Positions 7,222 to 15,975 are shown, counted from the first letter of the stretch. The stretch: DNA of 39,225 nt from Mycobacterium sp. E1214 (GCF_001666755.1 NZ_LZJC01000122.1:1-39225); one strand, 5' to 3'. Numbers and translations: made by a program. The notes: generated from the sequence alone by a model not told the origin.

Positions 7222-8724
7222 ATGACCGTGACTCCCACCGGCCCGGCGCCGGTCGAGGCCGAATATTTCGACGTCATCATCGTCGGTGCCGGGATCTCCG
7301 GTATCGATGCGGCGTACCGCATCTCCGAGCGCAACCCGCAGCTGAGCTACACCATCCTGGAGCGGCGCGCGCAGATCGGCGGGACGTGGGACCTGTTCCG
7401 CTATCCCGGGGTGCGCTCGGACAGCAGCATTTTCACGCTGTCGTTCCCGTTCGAGCCGTGGCCGCGCAAAGAAGGCGTCGCGGACGGCGTCCACATCCGC
7501 GAATACCTGGCCGCGACCGCGCGTAAGTACGGGATCGACCGGCACATGCGGTTCAACAGCCGGGTCCGCTCGGCCGATTGGGACTCGTCGACCGACACGT
7601 GGACGGTCACGGTGGAGCAGGACGGCGCGCCCAGGCGCTACCGCGGCCGCTTCCTGTTCTTCGGCAGCGGTTACTACAACTACGACGAGGGCTACACCCC
7701 GGAGTTCCCGGGCATCGCGGACTTCGCGGGCACGGTGGTGCACCCCCAGCACTGGCCCGAGGATCTGGATTACACCGGCAAGCGGATCGTGGTGATCGGC
7801 AGCGGCGCGACCGCGGTCACCCTGCTGCCGTCCCTGTCGGGACGGGCCGCGAAGGTCACCATGCTGCAGCGCTCCCCCACCTACCTCATCTCGGCGTCCA
7901 AATACGGCGCGGTCGCCGCAATCTCCCGAAAGCTCTTGCCGCGCAAGCCCGCACATCTGGTGATACGGATCTACAGCGCGCTGACCGAGGCGGTGTTCTA
8001 CGCGTTGTCCCGCAAGGCACCCGGGTTGGTGCGGTGGCTGCTGCGGCGCAAGGCGATCAGCAGCCTGCCCGCCGGCTACGACGTCGACACGCACTTCAAG
8101 CCGCGCTACAACCCGTGGGACCAGCGGATGTGCCTGATTCCCGACGCCGATCTGTACAACGCCATCAGCGCCGGCGGTGCGGAGGTGGTCACCGACCACA
8201 TCGACCATTTCGACGCCACCGGCGTCGCGCTCCGCTCCGGTGCACACCTCGACGCCGACATCGTGGTCACCGCGACCGGGCTGCAGCTGCAGGCGCTGGG
8301 CGGGGCCGCGATCAGCCTGGACGGCAACGAGATCAAGGTCAGCGACCGCTTCGTCTACAAAGCGCACATGCTCGAGGACGTGCCGAACCTGTTCTGGTGC
8401 GTCGGCTACACCAACGCCTCGTGGACCCTGCGCGCCGACATCACCGCCCGTGCCACCGCAAAGCTGCTGGCACACATGGCTTCTCACGGGTACACGCACG
8501 CCTACCCGCACCGCGCCAACGAGCCGATGGCCGAGAAGCCGTCGTGGGACATCAACGCCGGCTACGTGCTGCGCTCGGTGCACATGCTGCCCAAGTCCGG
8601 CACCAAGCGGCCGTGGCATGTGCGGCAGAACTACCTGGCCGACGCCCTGGACTACCGCTTCGACCGCGTCGGGGAAGCCATGGTGTTCGGCCGCGCCGCC
8701 GACCGGGCCTCGCTGGCCGGGTAG
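7222..8724 (+). CDS. Baeyer-Villiger-type flavin monooxygenase
   Basis: This 500-residue FAD- and NADPH-dependent monooxygenase is expected to insert oxygen into ketones or oxidise S/N atoms. An FAD-binding GAGISG lies at residues 22-27, then ERRAQIGGTWDLFRYPGVRSD, typical of this family. The Baeyer-Villiger fingerprint FxGxxxHxxxWP is intact at residues 168-179 (FAGTVVHPQHWP). A second nucleotide motif, GSGATA, is at 193-198 for NADPH. It is related to EthA/MymA-type enzymes and appears to correspond to Rv0565c. Some homologues can activate thioamide prodrugs; whether this one does is unknown. The start is ATG 7222 with a ribosome site GCGAGG. TACGCT at 7174-7179 may be the -10 box of a short 5' leader. 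Confidence 0.93.
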   Translation: MTVTPTGPAPVEAEYFDVIIVGAGISGIDAAYRISERNPQLSYTILERRAQIGGTWDLFRYPGVRSDSSIFTLSFPFEPWPRKEGVADGVHIREYLAATARKYGIDRHMRFNSRVRSADWDSSTDTWTVTVEQDGAPRRYRGRFLFFGSGYYNYDEGYTPEFPGIADFAGTVVHPQHWPEDLDYTGKRIVVIGSGATAVTLLPSLSGRAAKVTMLQRSPTYLISASKYGAVAAISRKLLPRKPAHLVIRIYSALTEAVFYALSRKAPGLVRWLLRRKAISSLPAGYDVDTHFKPRYNPWDQRMCLIPDADLYNAISAGGAEVVTDHIDHFDATGVALRSGAHLDADIVVTATGLQLQALGGAAISLDGNEIKVSDRFVYKAHMLEDVPNLFWCVGYTNASWTLRADITARATAKLLAHMASHGYTHAYPHRANEPMAEKPSWDINAGYVLRSVHMLPKSGTKRPWHVRQNYLADALDYRFDRVGEAMVFGRAADRASLAG

Positions 8725-8787
8725 CCGCCGGCGACACGAGGCCCCGTCGAAGTTCGTGAACTCCTTATAAAACTTTGGCGTCGGCAA

Positions 8788-8793
8788 TACGCT
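8788..8793 (+). promoter_or_regulatory. -10 box for leaderless gpsA mRNA
   Basis: TACGCT is followed by exactly seven bases and then ATG 8801, with no ribosome site in between. This TANNNT-N7-ATG layout is the standard mycobacterial leaderless promoter. Confidence 0.65.
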
Positions 8794-8800
8794 GATCGCC

Positions 8801-9826
8801 ATGGCAGCACAGATGCGCGATCCCAAAGTCGTTGTCCTCGGTGGCGGTTCCTGGGGCACCACAGTGGCGTCCATCTGCGCGCGCCGGGGGCCGACGCTGC
8901 AATGGGTGCGCTCGGAGGAGACCGCCAAGGACATCAACGAGAACCACCGCAACAGCCGGTATCTCGGCGACGACGCCGTGCTGAGCGACACCCTGCGCGC
9001 CACCACCGACTTCGCCGAGGCGGCCAACAGCGCGGACGTCGTCATCATGGGTGTCCCCTCCCACGGTTTCCGCGGCGTGCTGACCGAGTTGGCCAAGGAG
9101 CTGCGGCCCTGGGTGCCGGTGGTGTCGTTGGTCAAGGGGCTCGAGCAGGGCACCAACATGCGGATGTCGCAGATCATCGAGGAGGTGCTGCCGGGGCACC
9201 CCGCCGGCATCCTGGCCGGGCCGAACATCGCCCGCGAGGTGGGTGAGGGCTACGCCGCGGCCGCCGTGCTGGCGATGCCCGACCAGCACCTGGCGACCCG
9301 CCTGTCGACGCTGTTCCGGACCCGGCGGTTCCGGGTGTACACCACCGACGACGTAGTCGGCGTCGAGATGGCCGGGGCGCTGAAGAACGTCTACGCCATC
9401 GCCGTCGGCATGGGCTATTCGCTGGGCATCGGCGAGAACACCCGCGCGCTGGTGATCGCCCGCGCGCTGCGCGAGATGACCAAGCTGGGGGTCGCGCTGG
9501 GCGGCAACCCGGAGACGTTCCCCGGCCTGGCGGGCCTCGGCGACCTCATCGTCACCTGCACCAGCCAGCGCAGCCGCAACCGGCACGTCGGTGAGCAGTT
9601 GGGCGCCGGTAAGCCGATCGACGAGATCATCGCCTCGATGAACCAGGTCGCCGAGGGCGTCAAGGCCGCCAGCGTCATCATGGAGTTCGCCAACGAATTC
9701 GGTCTGAACATGCCGATCGCGCGCGAGGTCGACGGCGTGGTCAACCACGGCTCCACGGTCGAGCAGGCCTACAGCGGCCTGATCGCCGAGACGCCCGGCC
9801 ACGAGGTGCACGGCTCCGGCTTCTGA
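8801..9826 (+). CDS. gpsA: NAD(P)-dependent glycerol-3-phosphate dehydrogenase
   Basis: This 341-residue cytosolic enzyme reduces dihydroxyacetone phosphate to sn-glycerol 3-phosphate for phospholipid synthesis. The N-terminal Rossmann motif is LGGGSWGTT at residues 13-21. Downstream are the substrate and catalytic segments SLVKGLEQGTN, LAGPNIAREV, EMAGALKNVYAIAVG and GLGDLIVTCTSQRSRN, all characteristic of GpsA. Length is normal. M. tuberculosis has two copies; this matches Rv0564c (gpdA1), from memory. The start is ATG 8801 because a -10 box sits exactly seven bases upstream; an in-frame ATG at 8813 is possible but not needed. The gene appears monocistronic, with a GC hairpin about 65 bases after the stop. 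Confidence 0.95.
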   Translation: MAAQMRDPKVVVLGGGSWGTTVASICARRGPTLQWVRSEETAKDINENHRNSRYLGDDAVLSDTLRATTDFAEAANSADVVIMGVPSHGFRGVLTELAKELRPWVPVVSLVKGLEQGTNMRMSQIIEEVLPGHPAGILAGPNIAREVGEGYAAAAVLAMPDQHLATRLSTLFRTRRFRVYTTDDVVGVEMAGALKNVYAIAVGMGYSLGIGENTRALVIARALREMTKLGVALGGNPETFPGLAGLGDLIVTCTSQRSRNRHVGEQLGAGKPIDEIIASMNQVAEGVKAASVIMEFANEFGLNMPIAREVDGVVNHGSTVEQAYSGLIAETPGHEVHGSGF

Positions 9827-9891
9827 CCTGGGCGAACCGGGTCCGCAATTCAAATCTTTGCGTTCGATATGGGCTGCGCCGTTGCCCTTGA

Positions 9892-9906
9892 CCGGCGCTT
9901 CGCCGG
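9892..9906 (+). terminator. GC hairpin after gpsA
   Basis: CCGGCG-CTT-CGCCGG is a perfect 6-bp stem with a three-base loop, followed by CAAAATA. It lies 66 bases after the gpsA stop in a 241-base intergenic region and is a plausible terminator without a T-run. Confidence 0.45.
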
Positions 9907-9967
9907 CAAAATACCGTCACTGCAGGTAGCCAGGCGTTCCCGCGCACGACCGCGCAGCTAGTCCTTT

Positions 9968-10005
9968 CGTAACCGCCTGTCCGCCAACAGGTTACGCCGA
10001 CGTAA
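9968..10005 (+). other. Competing stem-loop arms upstream of SulP gene
   Basis: Three related arms occur: CGTAA (9968-9972), TTACG (9992-9996) and CGTAA (10001-10005). The first pair also encloses CCTGT/ACAGG, giving an interrupted hairpin. The second pair is a perfect inverted repeat with spacer CCGA. Only one pairing can form at a time. It lies 63-100 bases before the SulP start. An operator or an mRNA switch are both possible. Confidence 0.35.
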
Positions 10006-10067
10006 TCGTTCGAAGGTGGGGCGGATCGCGCCACATCGCCGCACAGACTCGACAAGGGACGCGACCG

Positions 10068-11618
10068 ATGCACAACACCGAAGAACTCGGCACCGAGGAC
10101 CCTGACCACCGCGGACCGCGAGCGCAACGCCTGCGCTCGATCGTGCGGCACGACCTGCCGTCGTCCATCGTCGTCTTTCTCGTCGCACTACCCCTGTCGC
10201 TGGGCATCGCGATCGCGTCGAACGCCACGGTGCTCGCCGGCCTGATCGCCGCGATCGTCGGCGGCATCGTCGTCGGATCGCTGGGCGGGTCGCCGCTACA
10301 GGTCAGCGGCCCCGCCGCGGGATTGACCGTGATTGTCGCCGGCCTGGTATCCGATTTCGGTTGGGGCGTCACGTGTTTGATCACCGTGGCCGCCGGGGTG
10401 CTGCAGGTGTTGCTGGGCCTGAGCCGCGTCGCGCGGGCCGCGCTCGCGATCTCACCCGTCGTCGTGCACGCCATGCTGGCCGGCATCGGGATCACCATCG
10501 CGCTGCAGCAAGCGCACGTGCTGCTCGGTGGCAAGTCCAAGAGCACCGCCTGGCACAACCTGATCGGCCTGCCCGGGCAGATCATCGGCGCGCACCGGCC
10601 CGGCGTTCTGCTGGGGGTGCTGGTCATCGCCATCCTGATCGGCTGGCGTTGGGTTCCGGCACGGGTGCGACGGATCCCCGGCCCCTTGGTGGCCATCGTG
10701 GCGGCGACCGTGGTGTCGGTGGTGTTCCCCTTCCACGTCCGGCGCATCGATCTCGAGGGATCGCCGCTGGATGCGTTGCAGCTGCCCGACATTCCGCATG
10801 GTGACTTCGGCGCGGTCGCCATCGGGGTGATCACCGTCGCGCTCATCGCCAGCGTCGAGAGCCTGCTCTCGGCGGTGTCGGTCGACCGGATGCACAACGG
10901 CCCCCGCACCGACTTCAACCGCGAACTGGTGGGACAGGGCGCCGCCAACATCATCTCCGGCACCATCGGCGGCCTGCCGGTGACCGGGGTCATCGTGCGC
11001 AGCTCGACCAACGTCAACGCCGGTGCGAGGTCGCGCGCCTCGTCGATCATGCACGGCGTGTGGATCCTGTTGTTCACCATCCCGTTCGCGGGTCTGGTCG
11101 ACGAGATCCCCACCGCCGCGCTCGCCGGCCTGCTGATCGTCATCGGCATCCAGTTGCTCAAGCCCGCCCACATCGAAACCGCGCTCAAGCACGGCGATCT
11201 CGCCGTCTACGTCGTCACCGCCGTCAGTGTCGTGTTTCTCAACCTGCTGCACGGGGTGCTGATCGGGCTGGCGCTGGCCATCGCCCTGACCGGGTGGCGG
11301 GTGATCCGCGCCAAGGTGCACGCCCAAGCCAAGGCCGACGAGTGGCGCGTCGCCATCGAGGGCGCGGCGTGCACCTTCCTGGCTCTGCCGCGGCTGACCC
11401 GGGTGCTGTCCGCGATCCCCGCGGGAACCGTTGTCACCGTGGATGTTTCGGTGAACTACCTCGATCACGCCGCCCAACAGGCCATTGCCGACTGGCAGCG
11501 GCAGCACGAGGCGACCGGCGGCACGGTGCGCATCGCCAGCAGGCTCGAGACGGGTCACGTCGCCGATCGCGGTGCCGACGAGGCCGTCGCCCACGAATCA
11601 CCCGGCGCCGCCGCGTGA
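10068..11618 (+). CDS. SulP-family anion transporter with C-terminal STAS-like domain
   Basis: This 516-residue protein has a SulP core of about 10-12 membrane helices. DLPSSIVVFLVALPLSLGIA at about residues 29-48 and the SGPAAGLTVIVAG segment are the typical helix 1/3 substrate-site regions. VESLLSAVSVDRM followed by NRELVGQGAANIISGTIGGLPVTG is the SulP signature. The C-terminal part (about 430-500) resembles a degenerate STAS domain (TVDVSVNYLDHAAQQAIADW). SulP proteins carry sulfate, bicarbonate or other anions. No carbonic anhydrase domain is fused, unlike the mycobacterial Rv3273 type. The start is ATG 10068 with AAGGGA upstream. The gene sits between gpsA and htpX, where I recall no such gene in M. 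tuberculosis, so it is a locus difference. The substrate is unknown. Confidence 0.88.
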   Translation: MHNTEELGTEDPDHRGPRAQRLRSIVRHDLPSSIVVFLVALPLSLGIAIASNATVLAGLIAAIVGGIVVGSLGGSPLQVSGPAAGLTVIVAGLVSDFGWGVTCLITVAAGVLQVLLGLSRVARAALAISPVVVHAMLAGIGITIALQQAHVLLGGKSKSTAWHNLIGLPGQIIGAHRPGVLLGVLVIAILIGWRWVPARVRRIPGPLVAIVAATVVSVVFPFHVRRIDLEGSPLDALQLPDIPHGDFGAVAIGVITVALIASVESLLSAVSVDRMHNGPRTDFNRELVGQGAANIISGTIGGLPVTGVIVRSSTNVNAGARSRASSIMHGVWILLFTIPFAGLVDEIPTAALAGLLIVIGIQLLKPAHIETALKHGDLAVYVVTAVSVVFLNLLHGVLIGLALAIALTGWRVIRAKVHAQAKADEWRVAIEGAACTFLALPRLTRVLSAIPAGTVVTVDVSVNYLDHAAQQAIADWQRQHEATGGTVRIASRLETGHVADRGADEAVAHESPGAAA

Positions 11619-11641
11619 TTCGCGGCATCGCGTAACGCGCG

Positions 11642-12505
11642 TCAGCCCCGAGCCATCGACTCCAGCCGCCGGATGCGGTCCTCGATGGGCGGGTGCGTCG
11701 AGAACAGGGACCCGATGCGCTCGCCCGCGCGGAACGGGTTGGCGATCATCAGGTGCGCCTGGCTGGCCAGCTGCGGCTCCGGCGGCAACGGGGCCGCCTG
11801 GACGCCGCCGGAGATCTTGCGCAGCGCCGACGCCAGGGCCAGCGGGTCGCCGGTCAGCACCGCGCCCGACTCGTCGGCCTGATACTCGCGGGACCGCGAC
11901 ACCGCGAGCCGCACCACGGTCGCGGCGATCGGGCCCAGCAGCGAAACGAGGAGCAGCGCAAAAGGATTCTCGCCGTCGCGGTTGTTGCCGCCGAACATGC
12001 CGGCGAACATGGCCATGTTGGCCAGCGCGGTGATCACCGACGCCATCGCGCCCGCGATGCACGAGATCAGGATGTCGCGGTTGTACACGTGGGACAGCTC
12101 GTGTCCCAGCACGGCGCGCAGCTCGCGCTCGTTGAGAATGTCCAAAATTCCGGTGGTGCAGCAGACGGCCGCGTTACGCGGGTTGCGGCCCGTCGCAAAC
12201 GCGTTGGGCGCGTTGGTGTCACTGATGTAGAGCCGCGGCATCGGCTGGTGCGCGGCGGTGGCCAGCTCCCGCACGATGCGATACATCACCGGCGCCTGCA
12301 GCTCCGACACCGGCTGCGCGTGCATCGCCCGCAACGCCAGCTTGTCGCTGTTGTAGTAGGTGTAGACGTTCATGCCGATGGCGAACAGCACCGCGATGAA
12401 CATCGCTGTGCGCCCGAACAGCGAGCCCACGAACACGATCAGGGCAGACATGCCGACCAACAACGCGAACGTCTTGAACCTGTTGGCATGCGGATGCCAA
12501 GTCAT
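11642..12505 (-). CDS. htpX: HtpX membrane zinc metalloprotease
   Basis: This 287-residue M48-family protease of the cytoplasmic membrane degrades misfolded membrane proteins. The zinc site HELSH lies in [13 protein letters not shown], and the third ligand is probably the Glu of [11 protein letters not shown]. Two hydrophobic segments lie near the N-terminus (about 15-35 and 38-56) and two more follow the active site. The C-terminal [14 protein letters not shown] motif is standard for HtpX. The start is ATG 12505 (MTWHPHANR), with an excellent ribosome site AAGGAGG. A seven-codon extension upstream is possible but would swallow that site. It corresponds to Rv0563, is convergent with the SulP gene (23 bases apart), and lies 77 bases downstream of grcC1 on the same strand. 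Confidence 0.94.
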   Translation of the reverse strand: MTWHPHANRFKTFALLVGMSALIVFVGSLFGRTAMFIAVLFAIGMNVYTYYNSDKLALRAMHAQPVSELQAPVMYRIVRELATAAHQPMPRLYISDTNAPNAFATGRNPRNAAVCCTTGILDILNERELRAVLGHELSHVYNRDILISCIAGAMASVITALANMAMFAGMFGGNNRDGENPFALLLVSLLGPIAATVVRLAVSRSREYQADESGAVLTGDPLALASALRKISGGVQAAPLPPEPQLASQAHLMIANPFRAGERIGSLFSTHPPIEDRIRRLESMARG

Positions 12506-12582
12506 CGGTGTCCTCCTTGCGAACACGCGTCACGGATTACGCTCATTGAACGCCTGAGGGCACCCGCGGGGTTCCGGATCCG

Positions 12583-13590
12583 CTAACCGTGCCGGCTGAT
12601 GGTGTAGTCGACCAGCGTCTGCAGCGCCTGGCGGCCGGGCCGGTCCGGCAGCTGGGCCAGCTCCTGGCGGGCCTGCTCGGCGTACTCGGCGAGGACCTGC
12701 TTGGCCTTGGCCATTCCGGGCGAGGCGCGCAGCAGCGCCAGCGCCTCGGCGACCGCCTCGTCGTCGTCGATGGGACCGCTCAGCAGCTCGCGCAGCCGCG
12801 ACGCGTCGGGGCCGGGTTCGCGCAGGGCGTACACCATCGGCAGGGTGTGCACCCCCTCGCGGACGTCGGTGCCCGGCAGCTTGCCGGACTCGTGGGCGTC
12901 GCTGTCGATGTCGATGATGTCGTCGGAGATCTGGAACGCGGTGCCGACGATCCCGCCCAGGCGGCTCAGGCGCTCCACTTGCTCGGCGTCGGCGCCGGAG
13001 AACATGGCGCCGAAGCGCCCCGCGGCGGCGATCAGGCAGGCCGTCTTCTCGTAGACCACCTTGAGGTAGTGGTCGACGGGATCGACGCCCTCGGCGCTGC
13101 CCCGGCCCTCGCGCATCTGCCCGGTCACCAGCTGGGCGAACGTCTCGGCGATGAGCCGCACCGCCTCCGGCCCCAGCCGCGACACCAGGCGCGAGGCGGT
13201 GGCGAACAGGTAGTCGCCGGCCAGGATCGCGACGTTGTTGCCCCACCGCACGTTCGCCGTCGGCGCGCCGCGGCGCACCTGGGCCTCGTCCATCACGTCG
13301 TCGTGGTACAGCGTGGCCAGGTGCACCAACTCGATGACGGCGCCGGCGATGGTTACCTCTTCGGCGTCCGGGTTCGGCCCAAGCTGCGCGGACAGCACCG
13401 CGAACAGGGGCCGGAACCGCTTGCCACCGGCCTTGAACAGGTGCATCAGCGACTCGGTCATCACCTCGTCGGCGCTGCGCAACTCGGCGTCCATGAGCCG
13501 CTCGACCCGCCCCACACCGTCGCGCACGGTCGCCGCGAACTCGGCGTCACCGAAGTCGACGCCCGCTACCACCGTCGCCGGAGTACTCAC
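12583..13590 (-). CDS. grcC1: Polyprenyl diphosphate synthase
   Basis: This 335-residue trans-isoprenyl diphosphate synthase elongates prenyl diphosphates. In this setting it is a candidate to make the menaquinone side chain. GGKRFRP lies at residues 55-61, the first aspartate-rich motif DDVMD at 97-101, the second DDIID at 223-227, with GNNVAILAGDYLFA between them. The start is GTG 13590, because a TATGTT box lies exactly seven bases upstream and the 335-residue length equals what I recall for Rv0562. An ATG at 13602 four codons earlier lacks any ribosome site. The next gene, menJ, starts 22 bases away on the other strand. M. tuberculosis has several paralogues, so product length is not certain. 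Confidence 0.93.
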   Translation of the reverse strand: MSTPATVVAGVDFGDAEFAATVRDGVGRVERLMDAELRSADEVMTESLMHLFKAGGKRFRPLFAVLSAQLGPNPDAEEVTIAGAVIELVHLATLYHDDVMDEAQVRRGAPTANVRWGNNVAILAGDYLFATASRLVSRLGPEAVRLIAETFAQLVTGQMREGRGSAEGVDPVDHYLKVVYEKTACLIAAAGRFGAMFSGADAEQVERLSRLGGIVGTAFQISDDIIDIDSDAHESGKLPGTDVREGVHTLPMVYALREPGPDASRLRELLSGPIDDDEAVAEALALLRASPGMAKAKQVLAEYAEQARQELAQLPDRPGRQALQTLVDYTISRHG

Positions 13591-13597
13591 TCGACCA

Positions 13598-13603
13598 AAC
13601 ATA
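13598..13603 (-). promoter_or_regulatory. -10 box for leaderless grcC1 mRNA
   Basis: TATGTT on the minus strand is followed by seven bases and GTG 13590. No ribosome site is present. It lies in the 22-base gap shared with the divergent menJ start. Confidence 0.65.
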
Positions 13604-13612
13604 CTGGTGTAC

Positions 13613-14842
13613 ATGACGACGGCAGCGACCAGAGCCGATCTGGTGGTGGTGGGCGCCGGGCCCGCCGGTTCGGCCGCCGCGGCCTGGGCCGCCCGCGCGG
13701 GCACCGACGTGCTCGTCATCGACGCCGCCCGGTTCCCCCGCGACAAGGCGTGCGGTGATGGGCTGACCCCGCGGGCCGTCGCCGAGCTGGAGCGCCTGGG
13801 GCTCGGCGACTGGCTGGACACCCGGATTCGGCACCGCGGCCTGCGGATGAGCGGCTTCGGCGGCGAGGTGCAGGTCGACTGGCCCGGCCCGTCGTTCCCG
13901 TCGACCGGCAGCGCCGTCGCCCGCCTGGAGCTGGACGACCGGATCCGCCAGTGCGCCGAAGACGCCGGGGCCCGCATGCTGCTGGGCACCAAAGTCGTTT
14001 CCGCGGAACGTGATTCGGCGCAGCGAGTGGTGTCGGTGACCTTGGCCGACGGCACCGTCGTCGGCTGCCGCCGGCTGATCGTGGCCGACGGCGCCCGGTC
14101 CTCGCTGAGCCGGACCCTGGGCCGGCGGTGGCATCAGGAGACGGTGTACGGCACGGCGGCCCGCGGCTACCTCACCACGCCGCGCGCCGACGACCCGTGG
14201 CTGACCTCACACCTGGAGCTGCGCTCGCCGGACGGCGCCGTGCTGCCCGGCTACGGCTGGATCTTCCCGCTGGGCAACGGCGAGGTGAACATCGGCGTGG
14301 GGGCGCTGTCGACGTCCAAACGGCCGGCGGACCTGGCGCTGCGGCCGCTGATCAAGTACTACGCCGACCTGCGGCGCGACGAGTGGGAGTTCACCGGCCC
14401 GCCGCGGGCGGTGTCGTCGGCGCTGCTGCCGATGGGCGGCGCGGTGTCCGGGGTGGCCGGCCCCAACTGGCTGCTCATCGGTGACGCCGCGGCCTGCGTG
14501 AATCCCCTCAACGGCGAGGGCATCGACTACGGCCTGGAGACGGGCCGCTTGGCCGCCGAGCTGCTCGACGGCGGCGACCTGACGCAGGTGTGGCCGACGC
14601 TGCTGCGCCAGCACTACGGCCGCGGCTTCTCGGTGGCGCGCCGGCTGGCGCTGCTGCTGACCTTTCAGCGGTTCCTGCCCACCACCGGCCCGATCGCCAT
14701 GCGCTCGACGACCCTGATGACGATCGCGGTCCGGGTGATGGCGAATCTTGTCACCGACGAGGACGCGGATTGGGTGGCCCGCGCGTGGCGCGGTGGCGGC
14801 CGGTTGTCGCGGCTGCTGGACCGCCGCACGCCGTTCAGCTGA
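13613..14842 (+). CDS. menJ: Menaquinone side-chain reductase (geranylgeranyl-reductase family flavoprotein)
   Basis: This 409-residue FAD enzyme is expected to saturate one isoprene unit of the menaquinone side chain to give MK-9(II-H2), as shown for MenJ/Rv0561c in M. tuberculosis. An N-terminal FAD motif, VVVGAGPAGSAAAAW, begins at about residue 11, then the family segment RFPRDKACGDGLTPRAV. The second flavin motif, LIGDAAACVNPLNGEGIDYGLE, is near residue 287. LPGYGWIFPLGNGEVNIGVG is the typical substrate-face strand. The start is ATG 13613, the first codon before the FAD motif, with no ribosome site, so the message may be leaderless. Its promoter must share the 22-base gap with grcC1. Confidence 0.94.
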   Translation: MTTAATRADLVVVGAGPAGSAAAAWAARAGTDVLVIDAARFPRDKACGDGLTPRAVAELERLGLGDWLDTRIRHRGLRMSGFGGEVQVDWPGPSFPSTGSAVARLELDDRIRQCAEDAGARMLLGTKVVSAERDSAQRVVSVTLADGTVVGCRRLIVADGARSSLSRTLGRRWHQETVYGTAARGYLTTPRADDPWLTSHLELRSPDGAVLPGYGWIFPLGNGEVNIGVGALSTSKRPADLALRPLIKYYADLRRDEWEFTGPPRAVSSALLPMGGAVSGVAGPNWLLIGDAAACVNPLNGEGIDYGLETGRLAAELLDGGDLTQVWPTLLRQHYGRGFSVARRLALLLTFQRFLPTTGPIAMRSTTLMTIAVRVMANLVTDEDADWVARAWRGGGRLSRLLDRRTPFS

Positions 14843-14901
14843 CCCGGCGGCGGTGTCCCGTCGGGCGCCGGATTTCCGCGGCGCACCGCCGCCGATCGGT
14901 G

Positions 14902-14907
14902 TATAGT
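14902..14907 (+). promoter_or_regulatory. -10 box for leaderless DUF732 gene
   Basis: TATAGT is followed by exactly seven bases (CCGGCTA) and ATG 14915. It is close to the ideal TATAAT and suggests independent, possibly strong, transcription after menJ. Confidence 0.7.
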
Positions 14908-14914
14908 CCGGCTA

Positions 14915-15259
14915 ATGAAGGGAACGAGGCTGGCTACTATCGGCATGGCCGCCGCCGCGATCGCAATCGCCGCGCCGGCGCAGGCCGCGCCGTCCAACGA
15001 TTACGACTATCCGTTCAAAGAGACGGTCAACGGGTTTGGCATCTACGGCCCGCAGGACCAGCTGGCGTGGCTCGGCAAGATCACCTGCGACCGGTTGGGT
15101 CGCGGCGTGGACACCGACGCTTACAAGTCCGCCAACTTCATCCAGAAGAACCTGCCCCGCGGGACCAGCCAGGGCCAGGCTCTGCAGTTCCTCGGCGCCG
15201 CCGTCGACCACTACTGCCCGGACCAGGTCGGTGTGGTGCAGGCGGCCGGTCACCACTGA
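14915..15259 (+). CDS. Secreted DUF732 protein (Rv0559c-like)
   Basis: This 114-residue exported protein has a signal peptide at residues 1-25 ending AQA, leaving a mature domain of about 89 residues. The mature part fits DUF732: GFGIYGPQDQLAWLGKITCDRLGRGVD and GTSQGQALQFLGAAVDHYCPDQ, with two cysteines (ITCDR and HYCPD) that probably form a disulfide. It matches Rv0559c closely from memory. In M. tuberculosis that gene follows the salicylate-inducible methyltransferase gene Rv0560c; here Rv0560c is absent and this gene follows menJ by 72 bases under its own -10 box. It is convergent with menG, 13 bases apart. Function unknown. Confidence 0.92.
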   Translation: MKGTRLATIGMAAAAIAIAAPAQAAPSNDYDYPFKETVNGFGIYGPQDQLAWLGKITCDRLGRGVDTDAYKSANFIQKNLPRGTSQGQALQFLGAAVDHYCPDQVGVVQAAGHH

Positions 15260-15272
15260 CCCCCGCGTCCCC

Positions 15273-15962
15273 CTACGTCGGCTTCTCGGCGGCGTGTAGC
15301 GCCACGATGCCGCCGGTCAGGTTGCGCCACCGCGCCCCGGACCACCCGGCCCGCCCGATCTGCTCCGCCAGCGCCGCCTGATCCGGCCACGCCCTGATCG
15401 ACTCGGCGAGGTACACATAGGCGTCGGGATTGCTCGACACCGCCCGAGCCACCCGCGGCAGCGCCCGCATCAGGTACTCCTTATAGACGGTCGCGAACAG
15501 CCCGTTGGTGGGAGTGGAGAACTCGCAGACCACCAGGCGGCCGCCGGGCCGGGTGACGCGGGCCATCTCGCGCAGCGCCGCCGGGGTGTCGACGACGTTG
15601 CGTAACCCGAAACTGATGGTCACCGCGTCGAAGACGCCGTCGGCGAACGGCAGCTTGGTGGCGTCGGCGGCCACCTTGGGGACCTGCCGCGCCGCCCCGG
15701 CCGCCAGCATCCCGACGGAGAAGTCGGCGGCCAGGCACCACGCCCCGGACTTTTGCAGCTCGACCGTGGACACCGCGGTGCCCGCGGCCAGGTCCAGCAC
15801 CTTGCGGCCCGGCCCCACGTCCAGCGCCGAGCGGGTGGCCCGCCGCCAGTACCGGTCCCGCCCCAGGGACAGCATGGTGTTGGTCACGTCGTAGCGGCGG
15901 GCGACGCCGTCGAACATCGACGCGACGTCCCGGGGATCCTTGTCCAAAGCCGCGCGACTCAC
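15273..15962 (-). CDS. menG: Demethylmenaquinone methyltransferase (UbiE/MenG)
   Basis: This 229-residue SAM-dependent methyltransferase catalyses the final C-methylation of demethylmenaquinone. The UbiE signature [18 protein letters not shown] is near residues 23-40, the SAM motif [12 protein letters not shown] at about 53-64, then [12 protein letters not shown] and [18 protein letters not shown], both diagnostic. The start is GTG 15962 ([12 protein letters not shown]) because TACGGT lies exactly seven bases upstream; longer in-frame starts (up to 16007) would include that promoter. It corresponds to Rv0558 (menG, also called menH or ubiE). It is divergent from an SDR gene and convergent with the DUF732 gene, so it is transcribed alone. 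Confidence 0.95.
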   Translation of the reverse strand: MSRAALDKDPRDVASMFDGVARRYDVTNTMLSLGRDRYWRRATRSALDVGPGRKVLDLAAGTAVSTVELQKSGAWCLAADFSVGMLAAGAARQVPKVAADATKLPFADGVFDAVTISFGLRNVVDTPAALREMARVTRPGGRLVVCEFSTPTNGLFATVYKEYLMRALPRVARAVSSNPDAYVYLAESIRAWPDQAALAEQIGRAGWSGARWRNLTGGIVALHAAEKPT

Positions 15963-15969
15963 GAGGTCG

Positions 15970-15975
15970 ACCGTA
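15970..15975 (-). promoter_or_regulatory. -10 box for leaderless menG mRNA
   Basis: TACGGT on the minus strand is followed by seven bases (CGACCTC) and GTG 15962. No ribosome site is present. It fixes the menG start. Confidence 0.65.

Noticed and set aside
6670..9228. 852-codon minus-strand open frame
   Set aside because: It lies opposite three well-recognised genes (yajQ-like, monooxygenase, gpsA) and encodes low-complexity Val/Arg/His sequence.
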